A DNA stretch of 64,000 bases from Neoarius graeffei (taxonomy: Eukaryota > Chordata > Actinopteri > Siluriformes > Ariidae). The translations under genes and the position numbers were made by a program. Of this stretch, positions 22,861 to 35,200 are shown in pieces. The notes under the pieces were generated by a model. That model did no database searches. It was not told where the DNA came from and saw only the letters and a program-made list of their open reading frames with translations. Every line of letters starts with the position of its first letter. Position 1 is the first letter of the stretch. The stretch lies in NCBI RefSeq assembly GCF_027579695.1, contig NC_083587.1, positions 45,315,732 through 45,379,731 on the forward strand, written 5' to 3'.

Positions 22861-23062
22861 GTGCATGGTGGTGCAGTGCTTAGCACTGTCTCCTCGTAGC
22901 AAGAAGGTTCCGGGTTCAAATCTCGCAGCTGATGGGGGGCCTTTCTGTGTGGAGTTTGCATGTTCTCCCCATGTCTGTGTGGGCTTCCTCCCACTTCAGA
23001 GGTAAAAAACTGGTGAACTTGTACAACACTCTGGATAAGAGTGTCTGCTAAATGCCTCTAAT
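22861..23062 (+). repeat. SINE with different tail
   Basis: tRNA-like head (TGGTGGTGCAGTGCTTAGCA, GGTTCAAATC) and first body block, then the tail word TCTGGATAAGAGTGTCTGCT, common at the 3' end of fish SINEs/LINEs. Confidence 0.7.
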
Positions 23063-23680
23063 GTGATATTATGGAATCATCAAACAACTGAGACAGAAGT
23101 TTCAGCAATGCAACACTACTTCTCCCAGTCAGAACCTGGTTTATCTTCCTCAGACAGCAGAACCCAAAGCAAACAAGACTTTGGCATGTCTAATGTTTGG
23201 GGGATTGCAGTCGGTTGTCATAAGCACAGTTATTTAAATATTTTTCACAATACTATTGCTATTGTTAAAAAATAATCGAAGTTGAAATAAACTGAAATAA
23301 ATTTGAATATTTTCAGTATACCAAAGATACTGTACACCCTAATGATGTCCTGCTTTGGCCGATTTCCAACGATGCAACCTGAGCTGTCATAACCGCATTC
23401 CCACAATGCAATGTGTTTATTTCATTTTCAAAATAAAAGCTTGAACTTGGTGGCAAAGAGGGTAACGGAGGCCATAATCCTAAATGTCAAGAGCCTGGCT
23501 ATAATGCATTGTGTGTTTTCTTCTAATTTCTTTTAATGCATTTAACAAAAAAAGTATTAATTAATTTTTGTCAACAAGTGAACACTGGTCAGTAATAGTA
23601 GTCTGCTTTTTAAAAATGTGTCATAGTAGCTATGTCACTTGGTTATCTATATCTTTCATCATTTCATCATCATTCAGCCA
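23063..23680. other. Intergenic, nothing recognised
   Basis: AT-rich; the short ORF 23063-23275 has no family features. Confidence 0.4.
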
Positions 23681-23872
23681 CAAGAGTATTAATGAGATCA
23701 AGCACTGTTGTGGGGTGAGGAGGCCTGGGGCGCAATTGGCACTCCAGTTTATTGCAAAGGTGTTCAGTGATGCTAAGGTCAGGCCTCTGTGCAGGCCAGC
23801 TGAGTTCTTCCACACCAACCTTGGCAAACTATGTCTTCATGCACAGGGGCATTGTTATGCTGGAACATATTG

Positions 23873-24910
23873 AGGTATTTCACCTGACGTCACAGGGTCA
23901 CGTGACGCCCCGGTGTCCGCCATTTTGAAGGTCAGGCTAGCTAATGTCAACAACATAGTAGCTAGTATGTTACTGTAGCAATGTTTACGTTCAGTTATTT
24001 GGATGACTGTTAAAACCTTTCAGTCTCAAGTTTTTCCTTTACTGTATTTACTAGTTTACTGTAATTATGATCCGGCAGCTATTTACACCGGATCCAGTGT
24101 AAATAGCTGCCGGATCATAATTACAGTAAACTAGTAAATACAGTAAAGGAAAAACTTGAGACTGAAAGGTTTTAACAGTCATCCAAATGACTGAACGTAA
24201 ACATTGCTACAGTAACATACTAGCTACTATGTTGTTGACATTAGCTAGTGCTAACAGCTAGCTGCTAGTACACTGCTACAACACAGACACCGACCCTAAT
24301 AATACAGTTCTTGGTCATTGCCTGGTAACAGCAAATTTATAACGGGCCATGTCTCAACAGACTAAGAAGTTATTTCAATGACATTTAATAACATTTTGTT
24401 TATCCTGAGGACCGAAAGTAAATGAAAATGTGAACAAACCTTAGCTGTAATAAGATGGCGACCACCGGCTCCAGGGACGACCCGCTGATGTAGGCATGTT
24501 ACCCAGCCTGACAAAATATTTGTAGGCATCCAAACTCTTATACGCTTTCAGATCAATACCTGTGTATGGCGATGGGTTTTTAACGACATAGGTATACAGA
24601 TCATGTGGGCCGAAGTCAGGTAAAGATGAGGGCTTCGTGTACTTCCGTACGTCAGTGAACAATCCTGGTGGAAGCAGGTAAACGTTGTTCTCCAAGCCTG
24701 CTAACCTCAATTTTTGCAAATACCTCTCCCTCTGCTCGCCCTGTAAATGCCCTACGTCGCTGGATAGTGAAGGTGTTTTCTGCATCTCGCTCCTTTTTCT
24801 TTTGTTTTTCGTTTGTCGCCTTCCTCGCATTCAAACTGATTCGAGCCGTGACGTCCAAAATGGCAGCCTAACGATGCATCACATGACTTGGTCACGTGGG
24901 TGAAAAACCT
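23873..24910 (-). mobile_element. Non-autonomous element with long internal palindrome and one conserved exon
   Basis: Inverted ends AGGTATTTCACC and GGTGAAAAACCT. Next to the left end is an inverted repeat with arms of about 150 bp meeting at about 24090-24096 (CGGATCC loop). The other half carries a conserved N-terminal exon. The target duplication is not clear. Confidence 0.7.
24441..24830 (-). pseudogene. Conserved N-terminal exon of transposon accessory ORF (YqaJ-type, tentative), copy B
   Basis: Basic start MRGRRQTKNKRKRSEMQKTP, then LPDFGPHDLYTYVVKNPSPY, TGIDLKAYKSLDAYKYFV; a one-base shift brings SGWVT into frame. The LKAYKSL.AY..FV.GWV pattern matches copies A and C. No downstream nuclease exon. 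Confidence 0.55.
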
Positions 24911-25036
24911 TAATTTGGGTCCCTTAGATCCAGTGAAGGGAAATTGTAATGCTACAGCATACAAAGACATCCTATATAATTGGGTGGCAACAGTTGGTGG
25001 GGTGGTGGTCATTTGTCCATAAACTTTTGGCCATAC

Positions 25037-25260
25037 CTAAATAACATGAATATATGAATGTGCAAAATACAACTGTGCCCTTGACAAGACATCTTAATAT
25101 GTAGATCAACAAAGATGGTCTACCAGTTTAGTTTGACCAGTTTAGCTTGATATTTGTCAACTGGTAGTTGGTCAGACCAAGCTGAATTTGCCACTAAACT
25201 AGTCTTGTAACTCAGACACTTAATACTGTGTTACGCGGTTTCATATGGAAGTGCACTGCG
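25037..25260. other. Intergenic, nothing recognised
   Basis: A short internal inverted repeat (ACCAGTTTAGTTTGACCAG) is all I see. Confidence 0.35.
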
Positions 25261-25539
25261 TTTACAAAAGGAAAAAAAAATTAGACACCTTACATTGTAA
25301 TTCTGAGTTTCTATCTCATCATTACAAGAAATGATCTAATAATTATGAGAAAAGATCTTGTAATAAGATCGGGATCTCAAAAGGAATTATGAGAAAAGTT
25401 AAGGGAGCCGAGTTATCGATAGGCTACAGGCAATTAGCTAATGATGGCATTATTGCATTTAATCTGTTTTTATTTCCATCTCGGTTTCAGACACTGGGAA
25501 AGATTAATGTTACATAATGTGGATGGCATTAATATTAGT

Positions 25540-26145
25540 ATAGGGTTGTTTTACAATCCTATTAGTATAGGGTTGTTTTACAAAGAAAAAGTGCTTTTTT
25601 GACCACAGGTAGCTCCAAAAGGGATGCACTTAAATCATTCTTTATACCATAAAACAAATATTTGGTTCCATATCATTGGAAACATAGTTAAGTTTTAATG
25701 TTGAATGTCAGTAAGTTTTCAGACTATTTTGATCAAATTAGTATGCAATTGTGTCAAAAAAATGTCCTCTCAGACAGCTAATTTTTCAATATAAAATAAC
25801 ATCTAAAATGGTTATTTTCATCCTAAAATGTGGTCAAGATATTGACACATAAATATTAGAGACAACTAACACAAAGCTTACAGCCTTATATTTAAAAGCA
25901 CTACGGAAGTAGTGGATTCTGAATTGTCAAAAAAAATGTCCTCTCCGAGAATCATTTCATTTGTTTCTCCCATCTTATAGCAGATTACACAAAACTACCA
26001 TACACATGTCAAAAAATTACCTAAAATCTGTTCTTTAACTTGTCCTTCACTTAAAAACTGGTACAAGAACCAGTTTGAATCAATTTGAATTTTGGACCCC
26101 TGTGACACAAACTTTGTACCTTGATTGTAAAACAACCCTATATCA
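25540..26145. mobile_element. Short MITE with duplicated left end
   Basis: ATAGGGTTGTTTTACAA occurs twice at the left (about 25540 and 25561) and inverted at the right (TTGTAAAACAACCCTATA, about 26126-26143). The interior is AT-rich and noncoding. Confidence 0.6.
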
Positions 26146-26399
26146 AGTTGAACCCAAACGGGAAATGCACAGCTGTCCTATCACACAGCTAACCTATCTC
26201 ATATTAGCTGTGTTCAGAAACAATTTTGCTAGCATAAAAAAAACTCAATCATTTACTGAAAAATTCTCATCTTTGTAGGTTGGAAAATACTGTATATACA
26301 TCCACAGCGGTAACATTTTCACTCAAATATAAACCAAACACTTGGTACTTCTCAAGACCCCCCATATAATCAAGAGACCCTGATCCACCGATCTCTGTG

Positions 26400-27215
26400 T
26401 CAAAAAAGTTGGGACAGGGGCACGTTTACCACTGTGTTGCATCACCTCTACTTTTAACACCACTCTGTAAACGTTTGGGAACTGAGGAGAACAATTGCTG
26501 TAGTTTTGAAAGAGAAAAGTTGTCCCATTCTTGCCTGATATACAATTTCAGTTGCTCAACAGTTCGGGGTCTCCTTTGTTGTATTTTGCGCTTCATAATG
26601 CACCAAATGTTTTAAATGGGAGACAGGTCTGTACTGCAGCAGACCAGTTTAGCACCCAGACTCTTTTACTACACAGCCATGCAGTTTTAATATGTGCAGA
26701 AAGTGGTTTGGCATTGTCTTGCTGAAAGAAGGAAGGCCTTCCCTGAGAAAGATTTTGTCTTTATTGCTCTGAAACATGTATATATCCATCCATCCATTAT
26801 CTGTAGCCACTTATCCTGTTCTACAGGGTCGCAGGCAAGCTGGAGCCTATCCCAGCTGACTATGAGCGAGAGGCGGGGTATACCCTGGACAAGTCGCCAG
26901 GTCATCACAGGGCTGACACAGAGACAAACAACCATTCACACTCACCGTCAATTTAGAGCCACCAATTAGCCTAACCTGCATATCTTTGGACTGGAGGGGA
27001 AACCGGAGGAAACCCATGCAGACACGGAGAGAACATGCAAACTCTACACAGAAAGGCCCTCGCCAGCCACTGGGCTCGAACCAGGACCTTTTTTGCTGTG
27101 AGGTGACAGCGCTAACCACTCCACCACCCATGTGTATATATCATTCAGCATTAATGATGCCTTTCCAGATGTACAAACTACCCATGTCATGTGCACTAAT
27201 GCACCCTCATACCAT
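26400..27215 (-). mobile_element. Tc1-like element, truncated, SINE inside
   Basis: Reverse-orientation partial copy of the element at 53847-55387, covering the transposase C-terminal half (HHLACYQC-type region to the TGGTAAAC end). Pieces 26400-26785 and about 27135-27215 are separated by a SINE variant. No TIRs remain. Confidence 0.75.
26786..27127 (-). repeat. SINE variant with (CATC)n tail
   Basis: Same body as the main SINE but with a CATCCATCCATC tail and a shorter middle. An approximate TGTATATATC repeat lies on both sides. Confidence 0.75.
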
Positions 27216-27235
27216 AATACATAAATGTTATTTAC

Positions 27236-27367
27236 CAGCTGGGAGGTCCGTAGGGTGAAATACCGTGACCGAGGTCTTGAAAGTACTGAGCGAGGCCCTC
27301 TGGGTTGAGGTCAGTATTCAAGGCCGAGGTCACGGTATTTCACCATACAGACCAACCTTAAGCTGGT
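27236..27367. repeat. Hairpin-forming inverted repeat
   Basis: TACCAGCTGGGAGGTCCGTA...GGTGAAATACCGTGACC is mirrored by GGTCACGGTATTTCACC...ACAGACC..CAGCTGGTA, leaving a loop of about 45 bp. Confidence 0.65.
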
Positions 27368-28280
27368 AAATAATATATTTATTTTTTTCTTTACCAAATT
27401 CTAACAGAAAACGAGAGCGCCCGAAAGGGAAAACCGAGCCGAGCCGCCATTTTGAATCCTCATTCACGGCTGTAATGCAAATGGCTTCCTCCTCGGTATA
27501 CAAGTGCACTTCCATGGCAGGAAAAAAACTACATTTTGCTGCCTATGTAGTCCCCTATTTATACAAAATTGAGTCATTCAGGATTCAGCCATGTTTTTGC
27601 TCGGCGTTAGCAACAGTTAGAGGTTTTTAGCTTTCTCCTGAAATGGTTTATTTTATTTCTTCTTCCTCAGGGTAGTAAAACTCGCTTTCACTGTGAACAC
27701 TGTCGTTATCGCTATTCATACTGTAAAATTAATGCTATTTTGAATCCTCATTCACGGCTGTAATGCAAATTGCTTCCTCCTCGGTATACAAGTGCACTTC
27801 CATGGCAGGAAAAAAACTACATTTTGCCGCCTATGTAGTCCCCTATTTATACAAAATTAAGTCATTCAGGATTCAGCCATGTTTTTGCTCGGCGTTAGCA
27901 ACAGTTACAGGTTTTTTAAATGATATATTTTTTTTTCTTTACCAAATTCTAACAGAAAACGAGAGCGCCCGAAAAGGAAAACGAGCCGCCATTTTGAATC
28001 CTCATTCACGGCTGTAATGCAAATTGCTTCCTCCTCGGTATACAAGTGCACTTCCATAGCAGGAAAAAAACTACATTTTGCCGCCTATGTAGTCCCCCAT
28101 TTATACAAAATTGAGTCATTCAGGATTCAGCCATGTTTTTGCTCGGCGTTAGCAACAGTTAGAGGTTTTTATCTTTCTCCTGAAATGTTTTCTTTTATTT
28201 CTTCTTCCTCAGGGTAGTAAAACTCGCTTTTGCTGTGAAGACTGTCGTTATCGCTATCCATGCTGTAAAATTAATGCTAT
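27368..28280. repeat. Tandemly rearranged ~170-290 bp blocks (P-Q-R-Q-P-Q-R)
   Basis: Block Q (ATTTTGAATCCTCATTCACG to GTTAGCAACAGTTA) occurs three times, starting at about 27449, 27737 and 27991. It alternates with block P (TTTACCAAATTCTAACAG...) at about 27368 and 27915, and block R (TTTCTCCTGAAATG...TAATGCTAT) at about 27630 and 28170. The ORFs MQIASSSVYKCTSMAGKKLH at 27763 and 28017 are translations of Q. Confidence 0.75.
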
Positions 28281-28530
28281 TCTCCTGAGAAATGCTGGCA
28301 AAAATGTAACATTTTTGATAATCTTATAAATAAATCTTGTAAAAAATATATAAATGTTGACGAAAATGCTATTATATTTGTCGTTGTTGTGTCCGTACCG
28401 CTCGCCAGCCAATCAGAGCGCAGGATTTGATGGAAACCGAACTGCGAAAAAAAAAATACTCATAATTATATTACAAGATCTTTTCTTGTAATTATGAGAA
28501 AGTGTCTGTTTTTTTTCTTTTCGTGACTAT

Positions 28531-29257
28531 AGTGTGCTTCTTCAGATTCACGATTCCACTCAGATAGTTTGATTAGGCTGATTTAAAGAGTTTATTCCTG
28601 AGAAATCGGTGAAACTGGAAGAAAACATCGACGCGCTACAGGTATTTTGAAAAACAGGCGGACGGCGGCCATGTTCCCTCAGACTGCTGTTTGATTCCGT
28701 CTTCACGGCAACTTGAGCTGCTTCTGTGGTTTTATCTTGCACATAGTTTATTTTTGTCAAAACAAGCCGGTTTATTAGCTAGAACTAGTGCGTCAGAAAC
28801 ACTGAAACAAACGACTGTTTGAATTTATTTAATGGAGCGGCTGTGCTAAGGCAGTTAGCTTAAAGTTGTGCTAATAGCTAACTGAATGACAGACTTTGTT
28901 CTGGTTTTTTTTTTTTAAGTCGTTCCTATTTTCTGGCAGCTGTTTTAGTCGTACCTGCGTGTTTTGTTTATTTTTTTAATTATTTTTGAAATCCTTCACA
29001 TGATAGGAGAGTCAGCGTGAAGAAGTTTCTACTGGGGAATAAAACAAGTAATACTTCAGGCCTATTTTTCACTTAGCATTAGAATGCTAAAGGCTATTTG
29101 GGGATAGGTTAGGGATAGGTGCATTTCCACTGTGCTAGTGTGTGTAATCAGTAATGTATTAGCTTTGCGAGTTCATTTCAGTGCAGTAGAAACTCATTCC
29201 ATCATCATCATCATGTTGTTCTGAAACACGGAAATGTAGCTGGTGCAGTGTGACGTC
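28531..29257 (+). promoter_or_regulatory. Upstream region of the zinc-finger gene; probable promoter/5' UTR
   Basis: Between the last repeat and the start codon there is a GC-richer patch with GGCGGCCATGTT (YY1-like) at about 28666. No TATA box stands out. A noncoding first exon cannot be excluded. Start site unproven. Confidence 0.3.
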
Positions 29258-32200
29258 ATGGTGAAGATCAGCTCTCAGTGTGCAAACTCATCCCATACCG
29301 GTGCCAAGGCTCCACCACACATCAAAACAGAGCCCTGTGCTGGAGAAGAGGCTTCAAATAACCTGGAACCAGACAAACATCTACTTTATTCATGTCATGG
29401 AGCGAAGGACATTTCTTCAGAGCTTCAACAGATAAAGCAAGAGCCAGAAACAGACTTCATGCAGACAGGGAACAGAAACGCACAGCCTCAATGCCCAGAC
29501 TCCAGAGTCTCTCCAAAGACCGAGCCGGAGTGTGTTCCAATCAGTTTAAGCTTTGGTCTTAAAACTGAGTCTGAAATCCATGATGTGGTCAACAGTGAGG
29601 GATATTTCCCCTTGAAGGAGGAGGAAGAGGAGGAAAATGTGGCGAAGGTCAAACTCGAGACGGAAGAAGAGGAGAGTGATCTCAGACAGGATGAAGAAGC
29701 AGGTAATTTCAATAAAGCTTTTCATCAGTAATCAGACAGGCGTTTAGCAGATGTTCTTATCCAGAGTGACGTACACCAAGGAGGTACGGTGCTTCTGGAG
29801 CAGAGAGAGTTCACAACTATGCTCAAAGGCCCAAAAGTGGCAGCTTGTCAGTGCTGGGGCCTTGAACCCATAACCTTCAGGGCTGGGTTTCCCAAAAGCC
29901 TTTTAATGCTAAGAGCATCTTAACTAGGAGAGAGAATGTTCACTGTACTGCTCGCTCTACCGTTTAACGATGATCTTTGTGCTACGATGCTTTTGGGAAA
30001 CTCTGCTCAGATCAGTAACCCGGAGTCTTGGGCCCTGTCCACACGGCAACAGATTCAGGTGAATCTGATAAAATTGTTTATCGTTTCGGCCTGGCGTCCA
30101 CACGGCACCGGTGTTTTGGGTGCCCCAAAACGAAATCTTTTGAGAACTGGTTCCAGAGTGGAAAAATCTGGCAACGGCGCCGTTGCGAAGTCGTCTGGAT
30201 GAGTAGAACGGATTTGTTTACGATGACGTCACAACCACATGACTGTGAGTGCTTCACGCCGGGTAGAAGTGTAACGAACTCGATGTGAGTTGTCAACAAA
30301 TCCTATAACTTGGCTCATGAAACGCGCTTACAAAATATTTTCACTGTGAATATTTATTGTGTAATGGTGCAGAGAGAGAGAGAGTGAGAGAATAGCCCTT
30401 AGGGCAGAGTCTTTAGTCCAAACACTGCAGAAGCAGTATAACCAAAACCGCGCACCGCCCGTGCGCTTTACAAAAACAATCCCACCAGCAAAAATAGGGG
30501 GAAAAAAGGAGCGATCTCACCTCTTCAGATGTTGGTTGAAGTCCGACAATACATTCCTCAAAAAGGGCGTAGAAGAACAAAGTAATCCATCAACGTGTAG
30601 CATTCAATTTATTCCGGACCATTAAAGAATTCTGGAGGATGTCAGAATGTTGGCGTACCGGCTTCCATCTACCCTCGTTCATTCCTCTTTCCGCGTCTCC
30701 ATTCAAAAAACGAGCACGTGATTTAAAGGGACTATATCCATAGGATAGGGAGTGAGAAGGTGTGCGTGTGACAGTGACAGGGAAGAACCTAGGCTCATGC
30801 TCGCCCTGAATTTCTCTTAAAGTGAAGGCAGAAGAACGTTCAGCGCCTGGCCAGGCTTTCTATGTATAATTTACATAGACGTTTTAATATGAAATATAAA
30901 TAAGTGTCTTAGACAATAGATACTATTTTACGCTACTGATTAATAATCAAAACTTTATGTGGCTGATGTTACAGAAGAAGGGGTTTATGCGCATGCGTCC
31001 TACTTCTATTGTTCTGGTGTCTCCGATGGGACCGTCTTACAGCGCACGTAGAGGTGTGGCATGTGTATTGCATCGTTTTCAGCAAGCGTTGCGTTGCCAT
31101 ATGTACCTGATGTTTTACTGATCCGTTGCCCATGTGGACGCGATATTTTTTTTTAAAAAACTCATTGTCGTGTGGATGTAGCCTTAACTGTTCAGCTAAC
31201 ACGTTTACCAATAAACAGCAGATCACTATAGAAATGAAACACAATGAGGTGCTATACGGCTGTTTGAGAAAAATAATCCATGATAAGGTGCAATTTGAGC
31301 TGAAATGTTATGTATTTTCCTACAACAGCATGTCCTGCACTGTTTTATACAGTGTTTTAAACCCCTTATACTTCACCAGTTTACCATTTATTTATTTATG
31401 TATGTATACAGTGGTGCTTGAAAGTTTGTGAACCCTTTAGAATTTTCTACATTTCTGTATAAATATGACTTAAAACAACATCAGATTTTCACACAAGTCC
31501 TAAAAGTAGATAAAGAGAACCCAGTTAAACAAATGAGACAACAAATATTATACTTGGCCATTTATTTATTGAGGAAAATGATCCAATTTTACATATCTGT
31601 TAGTGGCAAAAGTATGTGAACCTCTAGGGTTAGCAGTTAATTGGAAGGTGAAATTAGTCAGGTGTTTTCAATCAATGGGATGACAATCAGGTGTGAGTCC
31701 CTGTTTTATTTAAAGAACAGGGATCTATCAAAGTCTGATCTTCACAACACACGTTTGTGGAAGTGTATCATGGCACGAACAAAGGAGATTTCTGAGGACC
31801 TCAGAAAAAGCGTTGTTGATGCTCATCAGGCTGGAAAAAGTTACAAAACTATCTCTAAAGAGTTTGGACTCCTCCAATCCACAGTCAGACAGATTGTGTA
31901 CAAATGGAGGAAATTCAAGACCATTGTTACCCTCCCCAGGAGTGGTTGACCAACAAAGATCATTCCAAGAGCAAGGCGTGTAATAGTCGGTGAGGTCACA
32001 AAGGACCCCAGGGTAACTTCTAAGCAACCGAAGGTCTCTCTCACGTTGGCTAATGTTCATGAGTCCACCATCAGGAGAACACTGAACAACAATGGTGTGT
32101 GTGGCAGGGTTGCAAGGAGAAAGCCACTGCTCTCCAAAAAGAACATTGCTGCTTGTCTGCAGTTTGCTAAAGATCACGTGGACAAGCCAGAAGGCTATTG

Positions 32201-35200
32201 GGAAAATGTTTTGTGGACGGAGGAGACCAAAATAGAATATTTTGGTTTAAATGAGAAGTGTTATGTTTGGAGAAAGGAAAACTCTGCATTCCAGCATAAG
32301 AACCTTATCCCATCTGTGAAACATGGTGGTGGTGGTATCATGGTTTGGGCCTGTTTTGCTGCATCTGGGCCAGGACGGCTTGCCATCATTGATGGAACAA
32401 TGAATTCTGAATTATACCAGCAAATTCTAAAGGAAAATGTCAGGACATCTGTCCATGAACTGAATCTCAAGAGAAGGTGGGTCATGTAGCAAGACAACGA
32501 CCCTAAGCACACAAGTCATTCTACCAAAGAATGGTTAAAGAAGAAAAGTTAGGGGTGTCGTGGCTCAGGTGGATAAGGCACCATACCATAAATCCGGGGA
32601 CCTGGGTTCGATTCCGGCCTGAGGTCATTTCCCGATCCTTCCCCGTCTCTCTCTCCCGCTCATTTCCTGTCTCTACACTGTCCTATCCAATAATAAAGAT
32701 GAAAAAAGGCCCAAAAAAAAAAAAAGAAAAGTTAATGTTTTGGAATGGCCAAGTCAAAGTCCTGACTTTAATCCAATTGAAATGTTGTGGAAGGACCTGA
32801 AGCGAGCAGTTCATGTGAGGAAACCCACCAACATCCCAGAGTTGAAGGTGTTCTGTACGGAGGAACGGGCTAAAATTCCTCCAAGCCGGTGTGCAGGACT
32901 GATCAACAGTTACCGCAAACGTTTAGCTGCAGTTATTGCTGCACAAGTGGGTCACACCAGATACTGAAAGCAAAGGTTCACATACTTTTGCCACTCACAG
33001 ATATGTAATATTGGAATCGTTTTCCTCAATAAATAAATAAATGACCAAGTAAAATATTTTTGTCTCATTTGTTTAACTGGGTTTTCTTGATCATCTTTTA
33101 GGACTTGTGTGAAAATCTGATTTTGTTTTTGGTCATAGTTATGCAGAAATAGAGAAAATTCTAAAGGGTTCACAAACTTTCAAGCACCATTGTATTTAAT
33201 TATACTATATTTGCACTTTTTATCTGTTTAGCATTTGACGCTATGGAACGTCCGTGAGAGGTTTGTTCTTGTAATCACTTAAGATGTAAATAGTCGTTCC
33301 TTGATCATCCTATTTCATGCTTGAAATTAATAAGACAAAAAAAACAAATAAGAAACACAGCTTATTATATTACTCATAAACCACAAAATGCAAACTCCTC
33401 AGTGGAAAAACTATTGACCTTTACAAAGCACTGACACTGGACACTCCTTTGGTTTTTATTTAATGTATAGAATAAATAAACGATTTAACATTTAAAAAGT
33501 TGTGTAAAAAAATTGTAGCATTTGACACTTAAAGGAACAGTCCACCGTACTTCCATAACGAAATATGCTCTTATCTGAATTGAGACGAGCTGCTCCGTAC
33601 CTATCCAAGCTTTGCGCGACCTCCCAGTCAGTCAGACGCAGTCAGACGCGCTGTCACTCCTGTTAGCAATGTAGCTAGGCTCAGTATGGCCAATGGTATT
33701 TTTTGGGGCTGTAGTTAGATGCGACCAAACTCTTCCGCGTTTTTCCTGTTTACATAGGTTTATATGACCAGTGATATGAAACAAGTTCAGTTACACAAAT
33801 TGAAACGTAGCGATTTTCTATGCTATGGAAAGTCCGCACTATAATGACAGGCGTACTAACACCTTCTGCGCGCTTCGGCAGCGCATTGATACGGAGCTCA
33901 GATATCAATGCGCTGTCGAAGCGCGCAGAAGGTGTTAGTACGCCTGTCATTATAGTGCGCACTTTCCATAGCATAGAAAATCGCTACGTTTCAATTTGTG
34001 TAACTGAACTTGTTTCATGTCACTGGTCATATAAACCTATGTAAACAGGAAAAACGCGGAAGAGTTTGGTCGCATCTAACTACAGCCCCAAAAAATACCA
34101 TTGGCCATACTGAGCCTAGCTACATTGCTAACAGGAGTGACAGCGCGTCTGACTGCGTCTGACTGACTGGGAGGTCGCGCAAAGCTCGGAGAGGTACGGA
34201 GCAGCTCGTCTCAATTCAGATAAGAGCATATTTCATTATGGAAGTACGGTGGACTGTTCCTTTAAGTCAGTACCGAGTTTCCCAAAAGCATCGTAACACA
34301 AAGATCATCGTTAAATGGTAGCACGAGCAGCACAATGAACACTCTCTCCTAGTTTAGATGCTCTTAGTGTTGAGAGACTTTTGGGAAAACCACCACAGTA
34401 CAATTATTATGGTTAAAAAAAAAGATTGCACTATCTGTGTGAATGTGCCATTTTACATCTTGGTATTTTATTGTCATATCACCTAGCACTGGACTTTGGT
34501 CTTTTCAGTTCAGTGATATGACAGTGATAAAACCTTTTTTTTTTTTTTCCCCCTGAAAATAAATTACTGGTTAATTTTTTTTTGTTTGTTTGTTTGTTTT
34601 TTAAGCTCCGCCAACTTTGTTAGAGGAGGTTATGTTTTTGTTTGATTTTTCCCAGTGTAACTCAAAAAGTAGTGAACAGATTTGGATGAAATTTTGAGGA
34701 AAGGTGGGGCATGAGCCAATGAACAACTGATTAGATTTTGATGCAAATCTGGATATGTATTGTGTGTGGATCCAGGAATCCCCCTCCGTTTCCAACGTAA
34801 CTCAGAAAGTAGTGAACAGATTTTGATTAAATTTGGTGTACAGCTTTAGTATTACTCTAGGTTCAAGTGATTTGATTTTGATGTTGATAATATGGCTTGG
34901 CGGAGGTATACGCTCACTGAGCGTCCTTCTGTTTACGTCATCAACAAAAAATTTGTTGACCGCTTATGGTGAAAGAGTTCTGAGCACAAAATATACAATG
35001 TGTAAATATATATGAATGAGCAATCAGAGATGCTACAATTATGAAGTTCTAAATCAGTGTTTCTCAAACTTTTTCAGACCAAGGATCACTTTATCCATTT
35101 AAAAAAAAAAATTGCAGACCACCTAACCCCCTAAATATCCCGAACAAAAAACAATGAGTCTACTTCAACATTACAAATTACACACTAATGAAATGACAGT

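Larger units (their letters stand above)
23690..25036 (-). mobile_element. Tc1-type MITE split by a YqaJ-type element
   Basis: Pieces 23690-23872 and 24911-25036 read together as a known fish Tc1-like noncoding element (AACTATGTCTTCATGCACAG; end CATAAACTTTTGGCCAT). The left end is not resolved. The second element lies between the pieces. Confidence 0.65.
25265..28530. mobile_element. Compound repeat region bounded by inverted AATTATGAGAAA blocks
   Basis: The left block (about 25270-25400) and right block (about 28445-28525) are inverted copies of TAATTATGAGAAAAGATCTT words next to A- or T-runs. They may be ends of one old element filled by later insertions. Contents: a MITE at about 25540-26145, a Tc1 piece, a hairpin and a duplicated block. 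Confidence 0.45.
31409..33192 (+). mobile_element. Tc1-like transposon (copy 2), SINE in the transposase
   Basis: Same family as 8834-10441; ends CAGTGGTGCTTG and CAAGCACCATTG with TA on both sides. In the zinc-finger gene's intron. Confidence 0.9.

Noticed and set aside
33750-34044. Twin ORFs MLWKVRTIMTGVLTPSARF on both strands
   Set aside because: They come from the two arms of a palindrome and have no coding features.
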